NCBI GenBank assembly: GCA_905142475.1
Contig: LR990730.1
Location: forward strand, 3,906,001 to 3,970,000
Length of the DNA stretch: 64,000 nt
Source: Xanthomonas hydrangeae
GTDB taxonomy: Bacteria > Pseudomonadota > Gammaproteobacteria > Xanthomonadales > Xanthomonadaceae
Direction of reading: 5' to 3'
Part shown: piece by piece, positions 1-8,852 of the stretch
Layout of the letters: the number at the start of each line of letters is the position of its first letter
How positions within the stretch are numbered: position 1 is the first letter of the stretch
Made by a program: the position numbers and the translations under genes
The notes under the pieces: model-generated
What the model was told of the DNA's origin: nothing
What the model saw: the letters and a program-made list of their open reading frames with translations, nothing else
Databases searched by the model: none

Positions 1-1546
1 ACTGCCGGTCTGGCCCACCGGCACGGGCGCGGCGCGGGTGATGCCGGTGGCGTACTTGATCATGCGGATCGGCTCGTCGTAGGTGGCATCCGACCACGCA
101 CCGCGCGCGGAAAACTGCTGCCGATCGGTGGGCCGCCAGATCGTGCCCAACTGCGCCACCTTGGTGCGCGTGGTCACGATCTGGTTGGAATAACCCACCT
201 CGATATCGCCACCGGGATAGCTGCCGGAGGTGGCGGTCTGATTGACCACCTGGCCACGGTTGCGCGGGTCGATGAGGACCTCGTTGCGCTGCATGTTGTC
301 CTTGAAATAGTAATAGCCGGCCGTCGCATACGCTTCCAGCGCAGCACTGGGATGCACTTCGAACTTGCCGGTGACACCGTAACGGTCGCGCTGATTCTGC
401 ACGTACCAATACTTGTCCTGCTGCGGCACCGCCCAGCCATTGCCCAGGTTGGCACCGGTCTGCAGCACGCCGTTGTTGTCGTAGAACCCGTAGTGCACCG
501 TATCGGTGGTCATATGGGTTTCGGTGTAGCTGCTCAGCGTCTGGTAGTTGGCCGACAGCGTGAAGCCGTATTGCTGCTCGCTACCGAAGGTGCGGCTGCC
601 GGTGGCGTTCAAGCGATACCCCGGGTCGTCCTGATCGCGCGGCTTGCCGACATCGTTGGCGTGGCCGAGCGCGGCTTCGGCGCTGAAGAACGGCTTGCCG
701 CCATTTTCGAATGCGCTGCGCGTCTTGAGGTTGATCGCGCCGCCCGTGGCGTTGGGATCCAGATCCGGCGTAAAGGTTTTGACCACCTGCAACTCGCTGA
801 CCATCGAGGCCGGCAGCAGATCCAGCCGCACGCCGCGGGTGATCGAGCCGAGCGTGCCGTTCGGCGTGCCGGGGGACGCGATGGTCAGCCCATCGATGGT
901 GACGTTGTTGTAGGACGGCCCCAGGCCGCGCAAGACCGGCGTGGCCGCTTCGTCGCGCGGATGCTCGTTGTCGGTGGCCGGCAACACTGACAAACCGGGC
1001 ACACGGCGCAGCGCTTCGACGATGGTGCTGTCCGGCAAGGCGCGCACATCGGTGGCGCTGATGACGTCGGTGATATTGGTGGCTGCGCGCTTGCTTTCCA
1101 CTGCGGCGGCATTGGCACGACGCACGCCGGTGACCTGCATGGCATCGTGGGTTTGCACACCGGTTTTGGTAGTGGCAGGTGCGTTGGCGTTGGTTACTTC
1201 GCCTTGTGCGGATGTGGGCGATGAAGGCGATGCAGCAGGATCTACGGAGTCTGTAGATGCATCCAGCGACGATGGAGAACGTTGCTTTACCGTCGCAACT
1301 TCAGCATCGGACGTGGTTGCCTCGTCAGTGTTAGCCGTAGCTGCATCTCTAGGTGTAGGTGTAGGTGCAACTACACTCGCTGATGCGCTCGCGGTCGTAG
1401 CCATCGCTGCAGAAGACGTTTGAGCTGCGGCGTCGGACGGCATGGCTGCACGCTCGTTGGCGCATGCCTGTGAAGCTGGCGAACATGCCGCAATGGCCAC
1501 GGCGAGAACGGACAAGTGCAAACGGTACGAATCGGAGCGCTGCATG
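1..1546 (-). CDS. TonB-dependent receptor, C-terminal part beyond the window edge
   Basis: Outer-membrane active-transport receptor driven by TonB/ExbBD; substrate not evident. The frame is open from the ATG at 1546 to base 1. The first ~25 residues look like a signal peptide (hydrophobic LSVLAVAIAACSPASQA). They are followed by an unusually long Ala/Ser/Thr/Pro-rich stretch to about residue 130, then a TonB-box-like DAMQVTGVRRA and a plug domain (ALPDSTIVEALRRVPGLSV; GLGPSYNNVTIDGL; PDLDPNATGGAINLKTRS). Beta-barrel sequence continues to the edge. This plug pattern is typical of the large Xanthomonas/Caulobacter receptor family. The stop codon lies outside the window, so barrel length and the terminal aromatic residue cannot be judged. 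Confidence 0.9.
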
Positions 1547-1696
1547 GAATCCCGTAAGTCGCGCAGCAAGGACGCCGCGCCTGTGAGCAAGCACGCCACC
1601 GTAGCCAGTAAAAATGACCCTTGCGTGTCGCTTGCATCGCACTGAAAAGACACTGCGCAATGATGTCTCCATATGCGAAGCAGCACTTTTGCTGGC

Positions 1697-1763
1697 GTAG
1701 GAGCGCGCTTGCGCGCGATGAGGCTTTCCCGGTGATGCCAATCGCGCACAAGCGCGCTCCTAC
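1697..1763. repeat. GTAG-type REP hairpin, left copy
   Basis: An imperfect inverted pair that opens with GTAGGAGCGCGCTTGCGCGC and closes with its partner GCGCGCTCCTAC. It lies just beyond the stop codon of the RAYT gene. A second, similar unit sits at 2304-2371 on the other side of that gene. GTAG-headed REPs are known substrates of RAYT transposases in Xanthomonas and Stenotrophomonas. Confidence 0.85.
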
Positions 1764-2227
1764 GGCAGCCAGATTGCATCCCAGAATGGATAATCGCCGC
1801 CCCTTTCAACCAGTCCGGCGCGTAGCGGATTGGCGATAAGGTAGCGAGCCACGCTGCGCAGATCGTCTTCCTTGCGCAAGGCACGGTCGTGGTAGCCACG
1901 CGCCCAAACCGCCTCGCGCATCCCGGCTTGCCTGTTGACCGCACGCGTGCTTGCTGCCTTCATGCATGACACCGTTCGCGCCAGTGGCGTCACATCTCCC
2001 AACTGCACCAGCCAATGGACATGGTCCGGCATCAGCACCCAGGCAAGCGACGAGGCATCTTCCGGCAGCGCGGCGATGAACGCGCGGCATGCCGACGCGG
2101 CCAGCTGAAAATCGTCGAACACACGTCGCCGCTGGCAGGTTGTGACGGTGAGGAGATAGCAGCAATTGGCAAGCGAGCGCCGGCCACGGCGTAGCGCACG
2201 ATGTCCTGGTGAAATAGAGCTGAGCAT
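1760..2227 (-). CDS. REP-associated tyrosine transposase (RAYT)
   Basis: Single-strand HUH/Y1 transposase-like protein of the IS200-related RAYT family, which acts on REP hairpins. The HUH metal motif is visible as MPDHVHWLV, and the catalytic-tyrosine helix as ARYLIANPLRAGL near the C-terminus. The start at 2227 gives 155 residues beginning MLSSISPGHRALRRGRRS, which matches the usual short RAYT N-terminus; an in-frame ATG at 2263 would add 12 residues. The gene is full length for the family and both motifs are intact. It is flanked by facing GTAG REPs, the arrangement expected for a domesticated RAYT and its targets. The last four bases overlap the left REP. Confidence 0.9.
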   Translation of the reverse strand: MLSSISPGHRALRRGRRSLANCCYLLTVTTCQRRRVFDDFQLAASACRAFIAALPEDASSLAWVLMPDHVHWLVQLGDVTPLARTVSCMKAASTRAVNRQAGMREAVWARGYHDRALRKEDDLRSVARYLIANPLRAGLVERGGDYPFWDAIWLP

Positions 2228-2303
2228 CGATGCAAGCTGGCCCACCCATGCAAACGCTTGCATCGGAGTCGGACGCTCGCGTCGGTGAGAAAACTCCCGA
2301 AAC

Positions 2304-2371
2304 GTAGGAGCGCGCTTGCGCGCGATGGGGCATTACCGGGAAAGCCTCATCGCGCGCGAGCGCACTCCTAC
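2304..2371. repeat. GTAG-type REP hairpin, right copy
   Basis: Begins GTAGGAGCGCGCTTGCGCGC, shared base for base with the left copy, and closes with GCGCACTCCTAC. It lies upstream of the RAYT gene and 10 bp beyond the stop of the alpha-2-macroglobulin gene, so it could also act as a 3'-end structure for that transcript. Confidence 0.85.
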
Positions 2372-2380
2372 ATTGATCTC

Positions 2381-5300
2381 CTACGGCTGCACCACCGTCA
2401 TCGTTGCCGGCGTACTGCGTCCTACACCACGCAACTCCGGCCGATACATGTCTTCCACCAACGACGGCGGCACCGTGTACGTGCCCGGCGTGACCGCACG
2501 CACCAGGTAATACACCTGCGCCTTGCTGCCCGAGGACAGCGACAGCGCAGCCACATAGCGGTCGTCGCGGAACTCTTCGTGCTTGACGTCGGCGGCGCTG
2601 GAACGCTCGCTGATGCCGATGCCATCTACCACCACATCGGCCCACTGCTTGGCATCGCCGAGATTGAAGTTCTCGATCTCCAGGCCTGCCGGCAACAGGT
2701 CGGTGAGCAACGCGTCCGGCATGTTGCTGTTGGCGGTGATGACCACCCGCACGATCAACGCTTCGCCTTCTTTGAGCGGACGCGGCGTCCACGGTTTGCC
2801 GTCGGTGGTGTACCAGCTGCGCTCCACGCTGAGGGTGCGCGTGTCCGGCTCCGGTGCGCTGCGCGGAATGCCGGCCACTTCCAGGCCGGCATACATCGGT
2901 GCTTCGCCCTGCGGTGCGAACTGCACACCGCGCGCCAAGGCGGCGCTGTCGAAACTACGCCCGAACAAACGGGCCGGCGCAATCTCCTGCACCTCGCCGC
3001 CCACTGTCAGCGTGCCGGCCACCTGCTTGCCCTGCCCGACCATCAAGGCCTTGCCCAAGCGCGCAAGCGCCACCTGCTCCTGCGTGCTCAGCCACAGCCA
3101 GCCGGTGGCGCGACGTGCATCCAGCGCGCGACCCAACGCAACCGCACGGGTGTCGTACTCGGGTCTGGACAGGCCACGCTCGTGCAGCATCGCCATCATC
3201 AACGCATCGTCGCGGATCGCACTACCGTAATCGGCGAAGTACAGCGGACGCTCGCTGCTGTCCTTGGCGAACCCTGCCTTGATCGCCGCCTGCCCACGCT
3301 TGGTGTCGCCCTGCAACGACAACGCCGCACCCAGATGCACCAGCGACAACCCGGTCAGTGCCTTGTCGCGCTGGTTGTCGTACAGCGCGCGCAGCGTGCC
3401 CAGCGGGGCGCGGTTGACGCGTGCCAGCACATACCCCGACCAGGCCTGATTGGCGAACTTCAGGCTATCGCGGCGATCCTGCCCGTAAAACTCGTTGCCA
3501 CCGGACAGCAGATCTTCGCTGAGCCGATTGAGCGCTTTCTGCAGCACGTTGTCGGGCACCGCAAACCCGGCGTCCTTGGCGTCGAGCAGGAACTCGGCGA
3601 TGTACGGGGTCAGGCCCGGATTGACGTAACCGTCGTCGCCCCACATCGAAAAATGCCCGCTGGCGATCTGCATCGACGCCAGGCGACCGAACGCGCCTTC
3701 CATGCGCTCGCGGCGCGTGGCTGCATCCAGTCCCTTGGTGCCGAGCGCCTTGGCAGTGGCATCGTCGAGCAGCAGCGCCGCATAGCCCTTGCTGGTGGTC
3801 TGCTCGGCGCAGCCGTACGGATACTCCAGCGCCCCTTGCAAGGCGCTGGCGAACGGAATCGGCGGCAGCGGGCTGACCACCATGCGTGCGGTGACCGAGC
3901 CGGCCATCAGGCCGTCGGCAAAGCCGCTGTCCAGGGTGATCGGCGCCAGCGGATCGAGCACGCGCGTCTGCGTACGCAACACCTGCGGCCAGCCGGCACG
4001 CACCGGCAGGTCGTAGCTGCGGTCGGCCTTGAAGCCATTGCCGTCCACACGCACACGCACCTTGGCCACGCTATAGCCTTCGGTGGCACTCAACGGGAAG
4101 CTCAGCGTCTGCTTGGCGTCCACACCGAGCTTGACGCTGCGCGACGCCTCGGCAATGGCCAACGGGCCGACACCCTCCACGCGCACATTGAACTCGCCCG
4201 ACTTGCCGGTGAAGTTCTGCACATCCAGCGTCACCGTGCTGCGGTCGCCCGGCGCCATCACGCGCGGCATGCTGGCCTCGGCCAGGATCGGTGCACGCAC
4301 CACGGTTTCCATGGCGTGATTACCGTAACGCGTGTCCGAATACACCAACGCCGAGACACGCAGCGTGCCGTTGAAATCCGGCACCGGCAGCTGCACGCGC
4401 GCATTGCCCTTGGCATCGAGTGTCACGGAACCGGAAAACAGGTCCACGGTCTGCACACGCGCAGTCGGACGCTTGGCCTGCGGCAACGCTTCCAGCGCCA
4501 TGTCGCCGCCGAACCTGAGCTTGCCGCTGGCGCCTTCGAAACTTTCGATCACCCGCCCATAGATGTCGTAGGAATCGGTACCCAACCGGCGCTGCGCGAA
4601 GAACTGCGCGTTGGCATCGGGCACCGGGAAGCGGGTGATGTTGAGGATGCCCACGTCCACCGCAGAGATGGTCACGTGCGCAGCCTTGCCGGCCAACTCC
4701 GGCACGCTCACCGTCACCGGCAACGCCTGCTCGGGGCGCATCTGCTTGGGCGCAGCCAAGCCCACCGCCACACGTCGTGCCTTGCGATCCATCGGCACAT
4801 AGGCCACACCCACCGCACGCGCCGGGGTGATCTTGCTCGGCGCACTACCACCGCGAAATACCAGCGCGGTGACGTAGACATCGTGGCGTTCCCACGCATC
4901 GGTCACCGGGATTTCGAAGCTGCTGCCCGGCTTGACGTCGATGTCCTGCACGTACAGCAGCTTGTCGCTTTCCACCAGCAATACGCCCTTTCCGGCATGC
5001 GGCGGGGTCAGCGTGACGGTGAGCGTATCGCCGGCACGGTAGCCGGTCTTGTCAAGCGCCAGCTTGACCTTGTCCGGGCGCGCGTCCAGGCCGCGGTTTT
5101 CGTCGTTCCAGCTCCAGCCGGCACGGAACGGGTAGCGCGTGGTCAGCCCGGTGGCCGGGTCGAACACGTCCAGGCGGTACTCGCCCCACTCCACCGGGAA
5201 ATCGAGCTTGGCGTTGCCGCCGGCCACATCGAGCGTGCGCGTGTCCTTGTTCTCGAAGCGGCGGGTGAAGTCGTAATCCCAATGGTCGTCGGTGTAGTTC

Positions 5301-7303
5301 CAGTGGTAGTCGCGCAGCTCGCGCACCAGCGTGGCTTTCAGGCCCTTGGCCGGTTGCGGCTTGCCATCGGCATCCACGCGGGTGATTTCGAAGCGCGCAG
5401 TGCCATTGGCATCGGTGCCGTCCTTGTCGTCGAACAAGGGGCGTACGCCGACCAGCGCCTTGGCCGGCCACAGCACGCGCTTGACGGTGCGGGTGACGGT
5501 GCGCCCGCCTGTCTCGTAGACGCTGCCGGACACCACCGCCGCAATCGTGCTGACCGGCTTGGCTTCGACGGGCAGCGCGATGTCCTCGCGCAGGATGCCG
5601 TCGCTGCCGAACTCGGTATCGATCACGTCCTTGGCTTCGCGCGGCACCTCCAGGGTGGGGTCGCCGAAGAACCAGCCCGGCAACGACTCCAGCGGATGCT
5701 GTTCGACGCTGACCGCGAGCTTGGCGGTGAAACGGTTGCCGTCGGCCGGCGCGCCATACAGGTATGCGGCATTGGCGACCAGCTTGAAGGGCTGGCCGGC
5801 ACTCAAGGTCTTTTGCGCGGCATCCAGATCCAGCTTCATGCGCTCGGGCAGGAACTCTTCCACGCGCACGGTCATGCCCTGCACGGCGTCCTTGCTGGCC
5901 GGATCGGTGCGGAATTCCACCTGCCAGCGACCGGTCGGCGCATCGGCGGGAATCTGCTGGCTGAACTCGAAATAGCCTTGCTCGCCGGGCTGCAGCTTGG
6001 TCTCGCGGAAGGTCTTGCCGTCCGGCTGCTTGAGGCGCAGGAACACCGGCTGGGGTTTGGTCGGCTTGCCGTCGTTGTCGCGCAGGATCGCCGACACGCG
6101 CATGGTCTCGCCGGGGCGATACAGGTCGCGGCCGGCCCAGGCGAACACATCGAACCAGGCACTCTGGCGCCCGGCCACCGCAAATTCGCTCAGATCCAGC
6201 GCCGGCTGGTTGAACGGCAGCACCGAGATATCGGTCTTGCTGCGCGCCGTCAGCACATGGCCGGCATCGAGCGTGTAGTTGAGCAACGCATTGCCGTTAC
6301 CGTCGGTGGCGCCCTTGAGGAACAGTTCGCCCTTGGCATCGAGGATGCGCACTTCCACGTTCTTGATCGGCTCACCGCTCTGCAGTGAGGCGGTGTGCAC
6401 GAACAGCTTGTCCTTGTACGCACGCGTGTGCAGGCCGATGTCGCTGACGGTGAAGAACGCGGTATCGAAACCATTATCGAAACTCCCGGCGCGCTTCATC
6501 ACCGCGAAGTACAGGCCCGGCTCCTGCAGTTCCTTGATGTCCTGCGTGGGCAGGTAGGTCAGCACGCGCTCGTTCTGCTTGCCGCCAAGAATGAAACGAT
6601 TGACGTAGACCGGGTCGGCCAGCTTGGACAATGGCTCCTTGTCGCTGTAGTCGCTCTCCAGCTCCCAGCTGCCGCGACGACCGCCGCGCTGAAACTGCTG
6701 AAAGAACGCCGGCAGCGATTTCTCGCGCACGCGCAGGAATTCCACGTCCACTTCCGGCACGTTGACCGACACCACCGGCAGACCGCGGCTCTCGCGCGCC
6801 GGCAGTACGCTGCCTTGCGAAGCGAACCCGGCCACAGGCTTGAGCTGCCCGGTATAGACCTTCTGCTTGAGCGGCTTGCCAAGGCGGCTGCCATCGGCAG
6901 CCAGCAGGTTGGCGTCAATCAAGACCGTGTAGTCCTTGGCCGCTTCCACGTATGGGTAGCGCAGCGTCTTGCCGTCGTCGGACAGCGACCAGCTGCTGTC
7001 GCCGTTGCCGACCTTTTCTTCGAAGCGCACCAGCGCATCGAAATCCTGCGTGCCGACCAGCGGCCGCGAGAATTCCAGCGCCAGCGACAAGCCGTCGCTG
7101 GTCTGGTCAGGATAGGCACGTGCCAGCGCAAAGCCGGTAATCGCCTGCTTGTCGGCCTTGATCGCCTCGCCGCTGGCGGTGGGCAACTGGCCGCTTTCGT
7201 TGCGCTTGCACGCGACCCCGCCGATCGCCACGGTCAGCAACACCACCCACAGCAACATGCGCCGCGTGCCCGCCCACTTCATCCCTGATTGCTGGCTGTC
7301 CAT
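2381..7303 (-). CDS. Alpha-2-macroglobulin family lipoprotein (YfhM/ECAM-like)
   Basis: Large periplasmic protease trap anchored in a membrane. It is 1640 residues, close to the 1653 of E. coli YfhM. The N-terminus is a lipoprotein signal (MLLWVVLLTVAIGGVAC, lipid Cys at about residue 32). MG-type beta domains fill the first ~1100 residues, including the DVFAWAGRDLYRPGET type of motif. The thioester box GCAEQTTS is intact with its Cys near residue 1165, so this is the trapping (not thioester-less) type. The terpenoid-like alpha/alpha domain follows (YIAEFLLDAKDAG). In E. coli the gene neighbours pbpC; no pbpC lies within 4 kb here. It has no co-directional partner close by: a 471-bp gap precedes it and the REP/RAYT unit follows. 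Confidence 0.93.
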   Translation of the reverse strand: MDSQQSGMKWAGTRRMLLWVVLLTVAIGGVACKRNESGQLPTASGEAIKADKQAITGFALARAYPDQTSDGLSLALEFSRPLVGTQDFDALVRFEEKVGNGDSSWSLSDDGKTLRYPYVEAAKDYTVLIDANLLAADGSRLGKPLKQKVYTGQLKPVAGFASQGSVLPARESRGLPVVSVNVPEVDVEFLRVREKSLPAFFQQFQRGGRRGSWELESDYSDKEPLSKLADPVYVNRFILGGKQNERVLTYLPTQDIKELQEPGLYFAVMKRAGSFDNGFDTAFFTVSDIGLHTRAYKDKLFVHTASLQSGEPIKNVEVRILDAKGELFLKGATDGNGNALLNYTLDAGHVLTARSKTDISVLPFNQPALDLSEFAVAGRQSAWFDVFAWAGRDLYRPGETMRVSAILRDNDGKPTKPQPVFLRLKQPDGKTFRETKLQPGEQGYFEFSQQIPADAPTGRWQVEFRTDPASKDAVQGMTVRVEEFLPERMKLDLDAAQKTLSAGQPFKLVANAAYLYGAPADGNRFTAKLAVSVEQHPLESLPGWFFGDPTLEVPREAKDVIDTEFGSDGILREDIALPVEAKPVSTIAAVVSGSVYETGGRTVTRTVKRVLWPAKALVGVRPLFDDKDGTDANGTARFEITRVDADGKPQPAKGLKATLVRELRDYHWNYTDDHWDYDFTRRFENKDTRTLDVAGGNAKLDFPVEWGEYRLDVFDPATGLTTRYPFRAGWSWNDENRGLDARPDKVKLALDKTGYRAGDTLTVTLTPPHAGKGVLLVESDKLLYVQDIDVKPGSSFEIPVTDAWERHDVYVTALVFRGGSAPSKITPARAVGVAYVPMDRKARRVAVGLAAPKQMRPEQALPVTVSVPELAGKAAHVTISAVDVGILNITRFPVPDANAQFFAQRRLGTDSYDIYGRVIESFEGASGKLRFGGDMALEALPQAKRPTARVQTVDLFSGSVTLDAKGNARVQLPVPDFNGTLRVSALVYSDTRYGNHAMETVVRAPILAEASMPRVMAPGDRSTVTLDVQNFTGKSGEFNVRVEGVGPLAIAEASRSVKLGVDAKQTLSFPLSATEGYSVAKVRVRVDGNGFKADRSYDLPVRAGWPQVLRTQTRVLDPLAPITLDSGFADGLMAGSVTARMVVSPLPPIPFASALQGALEYPYGCAEQTTSKGYAALLLDDATAKALGTKGLDAATRRERMEGAFGRLASMQIASGHFSMWGDDGYVNPGLTPYIAEFLLDAKDAGFAVPDNVLQKALNRLSEDLLSGGNEFYGQDRRDSLKFANQAWSGYVLARVNRAPLGTLRALYDNQRDKALTGLSLVHLGAALSLQGDTKRGQAAIKAGFAKDSSERPLYFADYGSAIRDDALMMAMLHERGLSRPEYDTRAVALGRALDARRATGWLWLSTQEQVALARLGKALMVGQGKQVAGTLTVGGEVQEIAPARLFGRSFDSAALARGVQFAPQGEAPMYAGLEVAGIPRSAPEPDTRTLSVERSWYTTDGKPWTPRPLKEGEALIVRVVITANSNMPDALLTDLLPAGLEIENFNLGDAKQWADVVVDGIGISERSSAADVKHEEFRDDRYVAALSLSSGSKAQVYYLVRAVTPGTYTVPPSLVEDMYRPELRGVGRSTPATMTVVQP

Positions 7304-7774
7304 TCGTGCTACCCCATGACTGAGGACGCAAGTATAGCGATGCCGTTCATGTCACTGATGGCGGCGATGGGGCGAGGCATGGACTTGCCGATGGGCGGTG
7401 ATCATGCGCCGCTGGGCGAGCGTTGCGATGGCACCGGCACGCGCGACCGGTGGGCGCAGTGATTTTGTTAGCCGCCCTTTTTAGATGCAGTCAAAAGCCT
7501 GATTGGTCGAGGGCGCGATGCCCTCACCGCTCGCGGGACACCGCACCAGAGAGTTGATGGGTTGCTTTGTTGAAAAACATGCACACCGACACTCTCGACT
7601 GGTCCTTGCCCGCTCACCGTCGCGGGACCTTACGCGGCATGGATGCCGCGTAAGAGCCTACATGGACGTACTTGCGGCGTGTCCCGCGACGCTGGGCGGG
7701 CAAGGGCCCTGCAGCCAAGTCGCAGCCCAGCGGCCCTGCAACGGACCGGTGTGAAGTCGTTCTGTTAGCCGCTC
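7304..7774. other. Gene-free gap with structured repeat
   Basis: 471 bp with no credible coding frame. It holds the alpha-2-macroglobulin promoter side at its left end, a short direct repeat GTTAGCCGC at 7467-7475 and again at 7764-7772, and between them a long nested inverted repeat listed separately. No RNA gene was recognised. Confidence 0.6.
7604..7705. repeat. Long nested inverted repeat
   Basis: Outer arms CCTTGCCCGC (7604-7613) and GTCGCGGGAC (7619-7628) pair exactly with GTCCCGCGAC (7681-7690) and GCGGGCAAGG (7696-7705), the two halves being separated by 5-base bulges. Inside lies a second perfect palindrome, CTTACGCGGCAT (7629-7640) with ATGCCGCGTAAG (7643-7654). Probably a dispersed non-coding repeat of the genus, or a structured RNA. 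No transposase frame is inside it. Confidence 0.75.
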
Positions 7775-8776
7775 TTAGTGCAACTGCAACAACGTACGCA
7801 TGTACATGTCGATCAACGCCGCCTTGTCCGCACGCAGGCAGGCCTGCACGTTCGGCATGTCGGCGCCTTCGCGGGTGTAGCCCTGTGCATCGACGTCCAG
7901 ATGCAGCGGCGTGGTCGGGCACAGTTCGGGGCGCAGCAGCCAGGCCACCGGCACCGCGTCGAACAAGGTCGGCGTGGCGCTGGCCCAGGGCTGGTCGGTA
8001 TTGCGCCACTGGTAGTACAGCTGAGTGAGCGCATCGGTGAGCCCGTCGCCATGTGCAAACAAGGCGATGCGCTCGGGTTCTTCCAGCGTGATCTGTGTGG
8101 CGTCCAAGGGCAGCAACACGATCGGCACGCCTGACGCGAACACGCGCTGGGCGGCTGCGACGTCGGAGAGGATGTTGTACTCCGGTGCCGGCGCACTGGC
8201 CGGACGATACGCCGACTTGCCATAGCCCACTCTCACCGAGCCGCCCATCGCCACGATGCGCTTGAGCTTGGCAAAGCCGCCCAGGTCGCGCTGCTGCGCC
8301 AATGCCGCGTCGGTCATCGGCCCCAACACCAGCAAGGTCACCTGACCGGGATGCAGGCGCGCCTGCTGCAGGATCATCTGCGCCGCATCCGGCAGCTTGC
8401 CCGGCAACTGTCCCTTGGCCGCCCAACGCGCCTGGCTGAAAGCGATCGTGCTGGTGGTACGCGCGCCCACCGCCAACGGAATCTCGCTGCGCCCGGCCTG
8501 CTGCAACAGGCGCTGCAACAACTGCGCACGCAACGTGGTATCGCCCCAGGCCGATGCGATGCCCAGCACGCGCAACTGCGGGCTACGCAACAACAGCCCC
8601 AACGCAAACGCATCGTCGATGTCGTCGCCGATATCGGTGGAGACCACCAGCAACTCGGTGGATGTGGGCGTTGGCGCCGCCTGCGCTGCACTCGCCGAAG
8701 GCGGCTGCGCCCACGCCACTGCCGACGCACACCACAGCCCCATCATCCACCACGCGTTACGCCATATCCGCTGCAT
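7775..8776 (-). CDS. Exported nucleoside hydrolase (IUNH family)
   Basis: Hydrolyses the N-glycosidic bond of ribonucleosides, giving base and ribose. It is 333 residues from the ATG at 8776, chosen because AGGAGGAGATAC sits directly before it; the longer upstream frame runs through a terminator. The N-terminal 23 residues are a Sec signal peptide (MMGLWCASAVAWAQ), so the enzyme should act in the periplasm, unlike cytosolic RihA/B/C. The calcium site signature is present as STDIGDDIDDAFAL (family DxDxGxDDA). It lies downstream of a TonB-dependent receptor, from which a terminator hairpin separates it. This suggests outer-membrane uptake of nucleosides or nucleoside-bearing compounds followed by periplasmic cleavage; the link is inferred from position only. 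Confidence 0.9.
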   Translation of the reverse strand: MQRIWRNAWWMMGLWCASAVAWAQPPSASAAQAAPTPTSTELLVVSTDIGDDIDDAFALGLLLRSPQLRVLGIASAWGDTTLRAQLLQRLLQQAGRSEIPLAVGARTTSTIAFSQARWAAKGQLPGKLPDAAQMILQQARLHPGQVTLLVLGPMTDAALAQQRDLGGFAKLKRIVAMGGSVRVGYGKSAYRPASAPAPEYNILSDVAAAQRVFASGVPIVLLPLDATQITLEEPERIALFAHGDGLTDALTQLYYQWRNTDQPWASATPTLFDAVPVAWLLRPELCPTTPLHLDVDAQGYTREGADMPNVQACLRADKAALIDMYMRTLLQLH

Positions 8777-8795
8777 GTATCTCCTCCTGCCGCCA

Positions 8796-8829
8796 TAAAA
8801 AAACCGCCGGCATGTTGGCCGGCGGTTCA
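8796..8829 (-). terminator. Rho-independent terminator after the TonB receptor gene
   Basis: On the minus strand GAACCGCCGGCC, a short loop and GGCCGGCGG-type pairing are followed by a run of seven T. It lies 24 bp after the receptor stop and upstream of the nucleoside hydrolase ribosome site, so the hydrolase depends on read-through or its own promoter. Confidence 0.85.
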
Positions 8830-8852
8830 ATCGTGCTACACCACAACGCCGA

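Noticed and set aside
2258..6388. 1376-codon plus-strand open frame
   Set aside because: Antisense shadow of the alpha-2-macroglobulin gene; translation is Arg/His/Gln-rich with no domain, as expected for the complementary frame of high-GC coding DNA.
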